Positions 26,065-33,211 of a DNA stretch of 64,000 nucleotides are shown piece by piece. Origin of the DNA: Oscillospiraceae bacterium. GTDB taxonomy: Bacteria > Bacillota > Clostridia > Oscillospirales > Oscillospiraceae. Below the pieces are notes generated by a model. The model was not told the DNA's origin, ran no database searches, and was given only the letters and a program-made list of their open reading frames with translations. Both the position numbers and the translations under genes were made by a program. The stretch covers positions 44,406-108,405 of the forward strand of contig CACWIS010000002.1 of the NCBI GenBank assembly GCA_902761055.1. Reading direction: 5' to 3'. Numbering within the stretch: position 1 is the first letter of the stretch; each line of letters begins with the position of its first letter.

Positions 26065-26979
26065 ATGGCTGATTTCAAGCGCGCCGTCGCGATCGGCTTC
26101 TTCGACGGCGTTCATATCGGGCACGCCGCGCTGCTGGAAAAGACAAAGCAGCGCGCCGCCGGGAGCGGCGCGGTCCCTTCCGTCGTGAGCTTTGACGTCC
26201 ATCCGGACAACCTGGTCTTCGGCGGCGAGGTGAAGCTCATCAACAGCGCCGTCGGGCGCGAGGATCTGATCCGGCGCCTGTTCGGCATCGACGACGTGGT
26301 CTTCCTGCACTTCAACCGGTACCTCATGCGTATGCCCTGGCGGGAGTTCATCGACTCGCTGACCGCGGAGCTGAACATCTCCCACATCGTCGTGGGGCAC
26401 GACTTCTGCTTCGGCTACAAGGGCGAGGGCACGGCGGAGAAGCTCCGGGGATACTGCGGCGATAAAGGCATCGGCTGCGACGTGATCCCGGCCGTCAGGC
26501 TTGACGGCCGCGTCGTCAGCTCGACCTACATCCGCTCGCTGCTCGAAAACGGCGAGATGGAGGAGGCGCGGCGCTATCTGGGTCATCCGCACGTCCTCAC
26601 CGATACCGTCCGCTCCGGCTGCCACCTCGGCAGCACGCTCGGCGCTCCGACGATCAACATGGTTTTCCCCGAAGGCGTGCTGATCCCGCGCCACGGCGTG
26701 TACGCCACGCGCGTATGCCTCGAGGACGGCGAGAGCTACCCGGCCGTGACCAACGTCGGCGTGCGCCCGACCGTGAGCGGCGACGCGCGCGTGAGCGTGG
26801 AGAGCCACCTGCTGGATTTTTCCGGCAACCTCTACGGCCACAGGGCGAGAGTGGAGTTTTATTCCTTTTTGCGCGACGAGGTCAAATTCGCCGACTACGA
26901 GGAGCTCTCCGCGCAGATCTCCCGTGACATGGAGGCTGCGCGGGAATATTTCGAGAAGAATAAAAACCGGCTCGCATAG
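26065..26979 (+). CDS. ribF: Bifunctional riboflavin kinase/FAD synthetase
   Basis: RibF converts riboflavin to FMN and then FAD. The 304-residue protein has the adenylyltransferase domain with AIGFFDGVHIGHAALL (the HIGH-type motif) and SFDVHPDNLV. It also has SSTYIRSLLENG (the ISSTxIR equivalent) and a C-terminal flavokinase domain with GSTLGAPTINM, in place of the usual PTAN, and NVGVRPTV. The N-terminus is about 10-15 residues shorter than in many homologues. The ATG at 26065 is preferred over a TTG at 26056 overlapping the truB stop. It is the last gene of the rimP operon. Confidence 0.94.
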   Translation: MADFKRAVAIGFFDGVHIGHAALLEKTKQRAAGSGAVPSVVSFDVHPDNLVFGGEVKLINSAVGREDLIRRLFGIDDVVFLHFNRYLMRMPWREFIDSLTAELNISHIVVGHDFCFGYKGEGTAEKLRGYCGDKGIGCDVIPAVRLDGRVVSSTYIRSLLENGEMEEARRYLGHPHVLTDTVRSGCHLGSTLGAPTINMVFPEGVLIPRHGVYATRVCLEDGESYPAVTNVGVRPTVSGDARVSVESHLLDFSGNLYGHRARVEFYSFLRDEVKFADYEELSAQISRDMEAAREYFEKNKNRLA

Positions 26980-27045
26980 GGCGAGCCGGTTTTTTGCGTG
27001 TGAATAACGGACGCCGGAGCGAACCGACGTCCGTTTGCTTTTTTT
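26964..27045 (+). terminator. Tandem terminators closing the rimP-ribF operon
   Basis: The first hairpin pairs aaaccggctcgc (26964-26975) with gcgagccggttt (26981-26992) and runs into T residues, overlapping the ribF stop codon. The second pairs aacggacg (27006-27013) with cgtccgtt (27028-27035), followed by tgcttttttt. Together they block readthrough into the convergent exonuclease gene. Confidence 0.88.
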
Positions 27046-28025
27046 CACGCGGGGCTTTTTTTCTTTTTCGTATGGCCGCGGCCGCGGCGGCGGGACTGCG
27101 CCGCCTTCGCGCGATAAAAATCGATCGCTTCGTCCTCGGCCTTGTAGACGAGCTTGTTGGCCGTCCAGCTGTTGTCCTCGGGCTGCTTGCGGAATTTCAC
27201 ACGCACGAGGAAAGCGCCGTCGTCCTCGCAGGAAAAGATGTTCATGTAGCGCTGGTCGCCCTGGTTGACCCACTTCTCGGCCGCGAGGGGTTTGCCGCAC
27301 ACGGGGCAGCAGAGCGTGCCGATCCGCTCGTCGGCAAAAGCGGCGGCCTTGGAGATGAAGCCGGGACAGCTCTCGTGCAGCAGCGCGTCGCTGTCCTGCG
27401 CTTCGGCCTTGGGCGCGGCGCTCGGCATCCGGGAGGCGAGGATCTGCGCGGCGTCGGGATAGAGGCGCATGCCCTCGTCCATGTCGAGGTGCGTGCAGAC
27501 CAGCGCGGTGTTGTACGCGTCGCCGAGGGCGTCGTGCGCGACGCGCGTCTGCTCGATGGAAAAGTGCTCCATCGCGCTGGCGAGCGATTTCTGGTTCTTG
27601 TCGCCGCCGGTCTGGAGATTGTAGATCAGCTGCAGGTTGACCCAGCCGGCGATCCAGTCCCAGTCGAGGTCGTGGATGATGATGTTCTGCTCGAGGATCC
27701 TGCGGTCGTCGCAGCCCCAGGTGAGAAAGGTGACGTTCTCGCCGCACCAGGCGCGGAACGATTCGAGCGCGTCGGGGAAGGGGAGACCGCGGGAGAGCCG
27801 CTCCTTGTCAAAGCCGGTGATCTTCTTGACCTTGTAGTGCATACGCTTGAAGTACATCGGCTTGACGTCGACGGTGAATTCCTCGCCGAGAGAGAGGTCG
27901 TCGTTGAGCTTGACGGCGCCGATCTCGATGATCTCGCCGCTCAGATGGATAGGCAGTTTGTTGAAAACGGAAGATTTGGAGCTCATCGCCTGGTTCCACT
28001 CCAGATCCACCACGATATAGTTCAT
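27045..28025 (-). CDS. DEDDh 3'-5' exonuclease with C-terminal zinc-ribbon-like and basic tail
   Basis: A 326-residue ERI-1/KapD-like exonuclease. Exo I is DLEWNQ near residue 7, with a conserved acidic residue in EIIEIGAVKL. Exo II is WGCDDRRILEQN, and Exo III is AHDALGDAYNTALV with the DEDDh histidine. Beyond about residue 210 is an extension with CCPVCGKPL and a downstream Cys (FSCEDD), like a partial zinc ribbon, and the protein ends in a Lys/Arg-rich tail (SRRRGRGHTKKKKSPA). The likely substrate is RNA or short single-stranded nucleic acid. It is divergently transcribed from murF. Aaagga lies 9 bases before the start. Confidence 0.85.
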   Translation of the reverse strand: MNYIVVDLEWNQAMSSKSSVFNKLPIHLSGEIIEIGAVKLNDDLSLGEEFTVDVKPMYFKRMHYKVKKITGFDKERLSRGLPFPDALESFRAWCGENVTFLTWGCDDRRILEQNIIIHDLDWDWIAGWVNLQLIYNLQTGGDKNQKSLASAMEHFSIEQTRVAHDALGDAYNTALVCTHLDMDEGMRLYPDAAQILASRMPSAAPKAEAQDSDALLHESCPGFISKAAAFADERIGTLCCPVCGKPLAAEKWVNQGDQRYMNIFSCEDDGAFLVRVKFRKQPEDNSWTANKLVYKAEDEAIDFYRAKAAQSRRRGRGHTKKKKSPA

Positions 28026-28114
28026 AGAAAACGATCCTTTATGATTATTGACAAGGCATTATAGCACATCTTTCCGCGGATTGCACCCCTTTTTTCACAC
28101 GGCGCCGAAATTCT

Positions 28115-28143
28115 TTGCCAAGGACGGAAGGCTGTGCTATAAT
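28115..28143 (+). promoter_or_regulatory. Promoter of murF
   Basis: TTGCCA (28115-28120), a 17-bp spacer and TATAAT (28138-28143), about 30 bases before the murF start. A TATAAT also lies on the minus strand near 28060, as a probable -10 for the divergent exonuclease gene, though its -35 is poor. Confidence 0.8.
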
Positions 28144-28174
28144 CGTCTCAAATATCTCACAGGAGAAAATGCGT

Positions 28175-29518
28175 ATGGACGGTATGACGATCGGAAAAGC
28201 AGCCCTTGCCTGCGGCGGAAAGCTCTGCGGCCGCTGCGAGCCGGAGCGCGAGCTCGGCAGCGTGGTCATCGACAGCCGCGAGGTCCGTCCCGGCGACCTC
28301 TTCGTCGCCTACCGCGGCGAGCGCCTCGACGGACACGACTATATCTCCGCGGCGCTCGACCGCGGCGCGGCCTGCTGTCTGGCCGAACGCGTCCCGGAGG
28401 GCGAGGAACGCTGCGTGCTGCTGGTCGGGAACGTGCAGACGGCGCTCGAGCAGATCGCCGCGGCTTACCGCGACACGCTCTCGCTGCCGATCATCGGCAT
28501 CACGGGCAGCGTCGGCAAGACTTCGGCCAAGGAGATGATCTCCGCCGTGCTCTCCAGCCGCTGGAGCGTGCTGAAAACCGATAAAAACCTGAACAATCAG
28601 ATCGGCGTGCCGATGACGCTCTCTCGCATCACGAAGGAGCACGAGGCCGCTGTCGTCGAGATGGGGATCTCCGGCTTCGGAGAGATGTACGCGCTCACAA
28701 GGATGGTGCGACCCACGCTCGCGGTCTTTACGCTCATCGGGCACGCGCATCTGGAGTTCCTGCACGACCTCGACGGCGTGCTGCGGGCGAAGACCGAGAT
28801 GCTCGAGCTTATGGACGAGAAAGCCTGCGTCATCATGAACGGCGACGATGAGAAGCTGCGCTCTTTCCCGTGCCGCCAGAGAAAAGTGACCTTCGGCATG
28901 GGCGGGGACTGCGACGTCCGCGCCGAGAACGTCCGCTCCTTCGAGGACCGTACGGAGTGCGAGATCGTCTGCGGAGCGCGCCGCCTTTGCGTCGTGATCC
29001 CAGCCTTCGGCAGACCGCTGATCTACGCGGCGCTTGAAGGCGCGGCGGTCGGCTTTGAGATGGGACTGACGGACGAGGAGATCGTACGCGGCGTCGCCTC
29101 CTTCGAAAACGTCGGCCGGCGTGCAAAGCTCATCAGGACCGGGAAGATCGTGCTTCTCGACGACTGCTACAACTCCAATCCCGACGCGCTCAAGGGCGCG
29201 ATCGACTCGCTTGCGGAGCTGCCCGGACGGCAGGTGTGCATCCTCGGCGATATGCTGGAGATGGGACCCGACGCGCCGGAGCTGCACCGCACAGGCGGCG
29301 CCTACGCCCGCGAGAAGGGCGTCGCGCGTCTGCTCTGCTGCGGAGAGCTCGGCCGCTTTTTCGCGGAGGGCGCGCCGGAGATCTCCCGCGTCTTCCCCGA
29401 CCGCGAGACGCTGATCGCGGCGCTGGGCGAGGAGATCCGCGAGGGAGACAGCGTGCTCGTCAAGGCCTCGCGCGGCGCGCGCTTCGAGACGATCTCCGAG
29501 GCGCTGAAGGTGCTGTGA
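28175..29518 (+). CDS. murF: UDP-MurNAc-tripeptide:D-alanyl-D-alanine ligase
   Basis: MurF adds D-Ala-D-Ala to UDP-MurNAc-tripeptide, completing the cytoplasmic precursor. The 447-residue protein has VVIDSREVRPGDLFVAYRGE, the ATP loop GITGSVGKTSAKEM (about 107-120), NLNNQIGVPMTLS, and the C-terminal LLDDCYNSNPDALKGAIDSL. I chose the ATG at 28175 (MDGMTIG), 9 bases after aggag. The gene is separated from the main dcw cluster by about 20 kb and has its own promoter. Confidence 0.95.
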   Translation: MDGMTIGKAALACGGKLCGRCEPERELGSVVIDSREVRPGDLFVAYRGERLDGHDYISAALDRGAACCLAERVPEGEERCVLLVGNVQTALEQIAAAYRDTLSLPIIGITGSVGKTSAKEMISAVLSSRWSVLKTDKNLNNQIGVPMTLSRITKEHEAAVVEMGISGFGEMYALTRMVRPTLAVFTLIGHAHLEFLHDLDGVLRAKTEMLELMDEKACVIMNGDDEKLRSFPCRQRKVTFGMGGDCDVRAENVRSFEDRTECEIVCGARRLCVVIPAFGRPLIYAALEGAAVGFEMGLTDEEIVRGVASFENVGRRAKLIRTGKIVLLDDCYNSNPDALKGAIDSLAELPGRQVCILGDMLEMGPDAPELHRTGGAYAREKGVARLLCCGELGRFFAEGAPEISRVFPDRETLIAALGEEIREGDSVLVKASRGARFETISEALKVL

Positions 29519-29519
29519 G

Positions 29520-30218
29520 ATGAGCGGAAGGAAGATCGTCCTGCTGGACCTGGACGACACGATCCTCGATTTCGGGACGGCCGAGCGCAAAGCCCTGTCC
29601 GGCGCGCTCGAGGAGCTGGGCATCCCCGCCGACGAGGCGCTGCTGCGCCGCTACAGCGAGATCAACCGTTTCTGCTGGCAGCAGCTCGAGCGCGGCGAGA
29701 TGACGCGCGGCGAGCTGCTCGTCGGGCGCTTTGAGAGGCTCTTCCGGGAGAAGGGGATCGCCTGCCCGCCGGAGCTGGCGCAGGAGAAATACGAGGAGCG
29801 CCTCGCGATGGGGCACTACTTCGTGCCCGGCGCGCCGGAGCTGCTCGAGGAGCTGCGGAATGATTACGATCTGTATATTATCTCCAACGGAAACCTGCAC
29901 ATCCAGGAGAGCCGCCTTGCGAGCGCAGGCATCGCGCCGTATTTCAAAGGCATTTTCATCTCCGAGCAGATCGGAGCCGACAAGCCCTCGCGCGCGTTCT
30001 ACGACCGCTGCTTCGCGCAGATCCCCGGCTTTCGCCGCGAGGACGCCGTGATCGTCGGGGACAGCCTGAGCTCGGATATACAGGGAGGAATCAATGCCGG
30101 CGTTACGACCTGCTGGTTCAATCCCTCGGGCGCGCCCCCGGCGGGGGAGATCCGTCCGGATCACAGCTTCTCCTCACTCTCCGAGCTGCCCGCCCTGCTC
30201 AAAGCGATCTTTGCATAA
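29520..30218 (+). CDS. HAD-superfamily hydrolase (YjjG-like nucleotidase)
   Basis: A 232-residue HAD phosphatase, probably acting on a small phosphorylated metabolite such as a pyrimidine nucleotide. Motif I is LLDLDDTILDF (residues 8-18), motif II is IISNG, the motif III lysine is in GADKPSRAFYD, and motif IV is VIVGDSLSSDIQGGINAG. The cap is a helical C1 type like YjjG/5'-nucleotidases. It begins one base after the murF stop, so it is co-transcribed. The substrate call is family-level only. Confidence 0.85.
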   Translation: MSGRKIVLLDLDDTILDFGTAERKALSGALEELGIPADEALLRRYSEINRFCWQQLERGEMTRGELLVGRFERLFREKGIACPPELAQEKYEERLAMGHYFVPGAPELLEELRNDYDLYIISNGNLHIQESRLASAGIAPYFKGIFISEQIGADKPSRAFYDRCFAQIPGFRREDAVIVGDSLSSDIQGGINAGVTTCWFNPSGAPPAGEIRPDHSFSSLSELPALLKAIFA

Positions 30219-30249
30219 AAAAACGACCCGGTCCGAGGACCGGGTCGCT
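30218..30249 (-). terminator. Terminator of bofA (minus strand)
   Basis: The stem cgacccggtcc pairs with ggaccgggtcg around a short loop. The T-run is on the minus strand (seven A at 30218-30224 on the plus strand), so it terminates the minus-strand bofA. It may also slow plus-strand readthrough from the HAD gene. Confidence 0.82.
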
Positions 30250-30263
30250 CGCTTTCGATCGGA

Positions 30264-30527
30264 TCAGAGAAAGAAATGGATGGCTAACAGGAGCAGCACG
30301 CCGGGGATCCCGAGGAAACCGACGACGAGCGCGTTGACAAGCGTCAGCGACAGCTCGATCCCGATCTCGCCGCCGAAGAAATTGATCAGCCAAAGCAGGA
30401 CGAAGCCCAGCAGCGTGTTGAGCAGCAGCTTGAGCGCGAAGCGGATCGGCTTGGAGAGCAGCTTGAGCAGCAGGATCACGCCGAGCACGATCGCGGCGAT
30501 GACGATGATGAGGGGAAGAGAATCCAT
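30264..30527 (-). CDS. bofA: Pro-sigma-K processing inhibitor BofA
   Basis: BofA is a small membrane protein that, with SpoIVFA, holds the SpoIVFB protease inactive until the forespore signals. The 87-residue protein has two hydrophobic segments (about 5-22 and 40-55), the conserved central part LLLNTLLGFVLLWLINFFG and the C-terminal VGFLGIPGVLLLLAIHFF. Aaagga precedes the start by about 8 bases. Its presence fits the pro-sequence seen on SigK at 16996. SpoIVFA and SpoIVFB are not in this window. Confidence 0.9.
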   Translation of the reverse strand: MDSLPLIIVIAAIVLGVILLLKLLSKPIRFALKLLLNTLLGFVLLWLINFFGGEIGIELSLTLVNALVVGFLGIPGVLLLLAIHFFL

Positions 30528-30595
30528 TTGCGCTTCCTTTCTCAGGCAGGAATTGGCTTGTGTATTGCGGCGCGCGGGGGGGCATGCTATCTGCG

Positions 30596-30745
30596 GACAA
30601 GGACCGTTGCGGGCGAGACAGAGAGAGTCCCGCGGCAGGATGTGCCCGTACCTACGGTATAGGGATACATCGAAAACGGAGAATTGTCAAGTGGAAGCAT
30701 GACTTCCGCCGGACGGGGCGGCATCCGCCGCTCCGTCTGTTTTTT
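30596..30745 (+). ncRNA. Candidate orphan structured RNA
   Basis: An outer stem GACAA/TTGTC (30596-30600 with 30684-30688) and CCGTT/AACGG (30604-30608 with 30675-30679) flank a purine internal loop GGA/AGAA. They enclose two arms: gcggg/cccgc (30609-30613 with 30629-30633), and atgt, ccc, gtacc with ggtat, ggg, acat (30640-30670). A further hairpin and a terminator ending in T6 at 30745 follow. I do not recognise a known RNA class, and no clear promoter is seen. It is not a match to SRP, RNase P, tmRNA or the common riboswitches I checked by eye. Confidence 0.35.
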
Positions 30746-30772
30746 CGCGGGCCGTCGCCGGCCCGCTTTTTC
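30712..30772 (+). terminator. Two tandem terminators upstream of the topoisomerase genes
   Basis: The first pairs gacggggcgg with ccgccgctccgtc (30712-30737, 3-base bulge), followed by tgtttttt. The second pairs gcgggcc (30747-30753) with ggcccgc (30760-30766), followed by ttttt. No coding gene on the plus strand ends just upstream, which implies that a non-coding transcript ends here. Confidence 0.75.
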
Positions 30773-30798
30773 TCATTTTGCGCTCTGCGGCGAGGGGC

Positions 30799-30827
30799 TT
30801 GAAAAGCGGGGCGATCTTTGTTATACT
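30799..30827 (+). promoter_or_regulatory. Promoter of the topoisomerase operon
   Basis: TTGAAA (30799-30804), a 17-bp spacer and TATACT (30822-30827), about 70 bases upstream of the parE-like start. Confidence 0.8.
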
Positions 30828-30897
30828 ATATAGACGGATTTGAAAAGAACAGGGAAACGAACCCCACAAGATATTGTATGGAAGGGCAACGGCATTT

Positions 30898-32892
30898 ATG
30901 AGCAAGAGCAGCGCCGCATACGGCAACGAAAGCATCTCCCAGCTCAAGGGTGCGGACCGCGTCCGGAAACGTCCGGGCGTGATCTTCGGCTCCGACGGGC
31001 TGGACGGCTGCGAGCACGCGGTCTTTGAGATCCTCTCCAACTCCATAGACGAAGCGCGCGAGGGACACGGCGAGCTGATTATCCTGACGGCCTACGAGGA
31101 CAAGTCCATCGAGGTCGAGGACTTCGGCCGCGGCTGCCCGGTCGACTGGAACCCGGTCGAAAAGCGCTTCAACTGGGAGCTCGTGTTCTGCGAGCTCTAT
31201 GCCGGCGGCAAGTACAGGAACGCCGACGGGGGCGACTACGAGTACTCTCTCGGCCTCAACGGCCTGGGCTCCTGCGCGACGCAGTATTCCTCGGAATACA
31301 TGGACGTCACGGTCTGGCGCGACGGGAACAAATATCAGCTCCATTTCAAGAAGGGAAAGGTCTGCGGCAAAAAAGGGCAGGAGCTGTCCGTCGAGCCGAG
31401 CGACCGGAAAAAGACCGGAACGCTGATCCGCTGGCGGCCCGACCTGGAGGTCTTCACCGATATCGATATCCCCGCGGAGTATTACGAGGACGTGCTGCAC
31501 AAGCAGGCCGTCGTCAATGCGGGCGTGACCTTCCGGCTGCGCATCCAGCATGGAAACAAATTCGAAACGAAGGAATACCGCTACGAGAACGGTATCGCCG
31601 ACTACGTGCGCGAGATCGCGGGCGAGAACGCGCTGACCGCTCCGGTCTTCATCTCGGCCGAGCGAAAGGGCCGCGACCGCGAGGACAAGCCGGAATACAA
31701 GGTCAAGCTCTCGGCGGCCTTCTGCTTCTCAAACAAGGTCAATCGGATCGAGTACTACCACAACTCCTCCTGGCTGGAGAACGGCGGCGCGCCGGACAAG
31801 GCCGCGCGCAGCGCCTTCGTCTACGCCATCGACGCCTACATCAAGAAGATCGGCAAGTATCAGAAGAACGAGAGCGCCGTCAAGTTCCAGGACGTGCAGG
31901 ACTGCCTCATTCTGGTGACGAACTGTTTTTCCACGCAGACCTCCTACGAAAACCAGACCAAGAAGGCGATCAACAACCGCTTCATCCAGAGCGCGATGAC
32001 GGATTTCTTCAAGCAGCAGCTTGAGGTCTATTTCATCGAGAACAAGCCGGAGGCCGACCGCATCGCCGAGCAGGTGCTCATCAACAAGCGCAGCCGCGAG
32101 ACGGCCGAGAAGGCCCGCCAGGGCATGAAGAAAAAGCTCTCGGGCAGCATCGACATCGCCAACCGCGTGCAGAAGTTCGTCGACTGCCGCAGCCGCGACA
32201 CCGACAAACGGGAGATCTACATCGTCGAGGGCGACAGCGCGCTCGGCGCGTGCAAGCTCTCGCGCGACGCGGAGTTCCAGGGCATCATGCCCGTGCGCGG
32301 CAAGATCCTCAACTGCCTGAAGGCCGATTATGTGCGCATCTTCAAGAGCGATATCATCACCGACCTCATCAAGGTGCTCGGCTGCGGCGTCGAGGTCAAG
32401 GACAAGCACACCAAGGACCTCTCGAGCTTCGATCTGGACAACCTGCGCTGGAACAAGGTCATCATCTGCACCGACGCGGACGTCGACGGCTTCCAGATCC
32501 GCACGCTGATCCTCACGATGCTCTACCGCCTCGTGCCGACGCTGCTGCGCGAGGGCTACGTCTACATCGCCGAGTCTCCGCTCTATGAGATCGAATCGAA
32601 GGGCAAGACCTATTTCGCCTATTCCGACCGCGAGAAGGCCGAGATCCTCGACTCGCTCGGCGGCGCGAAGGCCTCCATCAGCCGCAGCAAAGGCCTGGGC
32701 GAGAACGACCCGGACATGATGTGGATGACCACGATGAACCCCGCCACGCGGCGGCTCATCAAGGTCATGCCCGAGGACGCCGAGCGCATGGCGGAGGTCT
32801 TCGATCTGCTGCTCGGCGACAATCTCGCGGGGCGCAAGGACCATATCGCCGAGGTCGGCTACCGCTATCTCGACATGGCGGACATCAGTTGA
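30898..32892 (+). CDS. parE: Type IIA topoisomerase subunit B (ParE/GyrB-like)
   Basis: The ATPase and Toprim subunit of a DNA gyrase/topoisomerase IV-type enzyme. The 664-residue protein has the GHKL ATPase with ILSNSIDEAREGHGE, GRGCPVDW and SLGLNGLGSCAT (usual form GLHGVG). A transducer domain follows, then Toprim with IVEGDSALGACKLSRDAEFQ, MPVRGKILNC and CTDADVDGFQI. Motifs are slightly divergent from standard GyrB, and the length fits ParE. The ATG at 30898 follows ggaaggg. Its A subunit lies two genes downstream. This may be a topoisomerase IV or a second gyrase-like enzyme. Confidence 0.87.
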   Translation: MSKSSAAYGNESISQLKGADRVRKRPGVIFGSDGLDGCEHAVFEILSNSIDEAREGHGELIILTAYEDKSIEVEDFGRGCPVDWNPVEKRFNWELVFCELYAGGKYRNADGGDYEYSLGLNGLGSCATQYSSEYMDVTVWRDGNKYQLHFKKGKVCGKKGQELSVEPSDRKKTGTLIRWRPDLEVFTDIDIPAEYYEDVLHKQAVVNAGVTFRLRIQHGNKFETKEYRYENGIADYVREIAGENALTAPVFISAERKGRDREDKPEYKVKLSAAFCFSNKVNRIEYYHNSSWLENGGAPDKAARSAFVYAIDAYIKKIGKYQKNESAVKFQDVQDCLILVTNCFSTQTSYENQTKKAINNRFIQSAMTDFFKQQLEVYFIENKPEADRIAEQVLINKRSRETAEKARQGMKKKLSGSIDIANRVQKFVDCRSRDTDKREIYIVEGDSALGACKLSRDAEFQGIMPVRGKILNCLKADYVRIFKSDIITDLIKVLGCGVEVKDKHTKDLSSFDLDNLRWNKVIICTDADVDGFQIRTLILTMLYRLVPTLLREGYVYIAESPLYEIESKGKTYFAYSDREKAEILDSLGGAKASISRSKGLGENDPDMMWMTTMNPATRRLIKVMPEDAERMAEVFDLLLGDNLAGRKDHIAEVGYRYLDMADIS

Positions 32893-32908
32893 GCGGGAGG
32901 GGACGGAC

Positions 32909-33208
32909 ATGAACAATCTCGGAGGGAACAGCTACGAGCTGGCGAAGGGACGTCTGCGCTCAATCATGATCGGTGCCGCCTGCGCCTGCGCCGGCAGCGT
33001 GCTGACGCCGCAGAGCTATCTGCCGCTGAAGATGTTTTTCACGATCGCGACGATCATCCTCTTCGTCTTCACGGTCTATACAATCGTCCACGACTGCCGC
33101 TGCCCCCACTGCGGAAAGATCATCTTCTTCGGCGCGCTCAACGCCACGCACTGCCCGCGCTGCCGCAGGAGCCTGACGACCGGAAAAAAACAGAAGAAAA
33201 GCAGATAA
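32909..33208 (+). CDS. Small membrane protein with C-terminal zinc ribbon, between the topoisomerase subunit genes
   Basis: A 99-residue protein. Residues about 18-34 and 41-60 are hydrophobic and can form a helical hairpin in the membrane. The C-terminal part has two CxxC pairs, CPHCGK and CPRCRR, separated by about 16 residues, as in a zinc ribbon. It ends in a basic tail (TTGKKQKKSR). I do not recognise the family. It is 16 bases after parE and 3 bases before parC, so all three are one transcript. A regulatory or membrane-tethering link to the topoisomerase is possible but not shown. Confidence 0.72.
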   Translation: MNNLGGNSYELAKGRLRSIMIGAACACAGSVLTPQSYLPLKMFFTIATIILFVFTVYTIVHDCRCPHCGKIIFFGALNATHCPRCRRSLTTGKKQKKSR

Positions 33209-33211
33209 GCT

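Larger units (their letters stand above)
30528..30798. other. Gene-free stretch with possible structured RNA and two terminators
   Basis: There is no credible coding frame here. The plus strand can fold a closed three-way junction between 30596 and 30688, followed by a small hairpin (ggaag/cttcc, 30693-30706), then two terminator hairpins. The part next to bofA (30528-30590) must also hold the bofA promoter. On the minus strand, TTGACA near 30690-30685 with a poor -10 17 bases on is one candidate. Confidence 0.4.

Noticed and set aside
30545-30745. 6S RNA or signal recognition particle RNA in the bofA-topoisomerase gap
   Set aside because: The fold is a compact three-way junction, not the long hairpin with a central bubble of 6S RNA. 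The GGAA-type tetraloop region of SRP RNA is absent. I kept it as an unclassified candidate only.
30560-30802. An 80-codon open frame in the gap before the topoisomerase operon
   Set aside because: It has no ribosome-binding site, no recognisable features, an odd Arg/Gly/Pro composition, and it spans two terminator hairpins.
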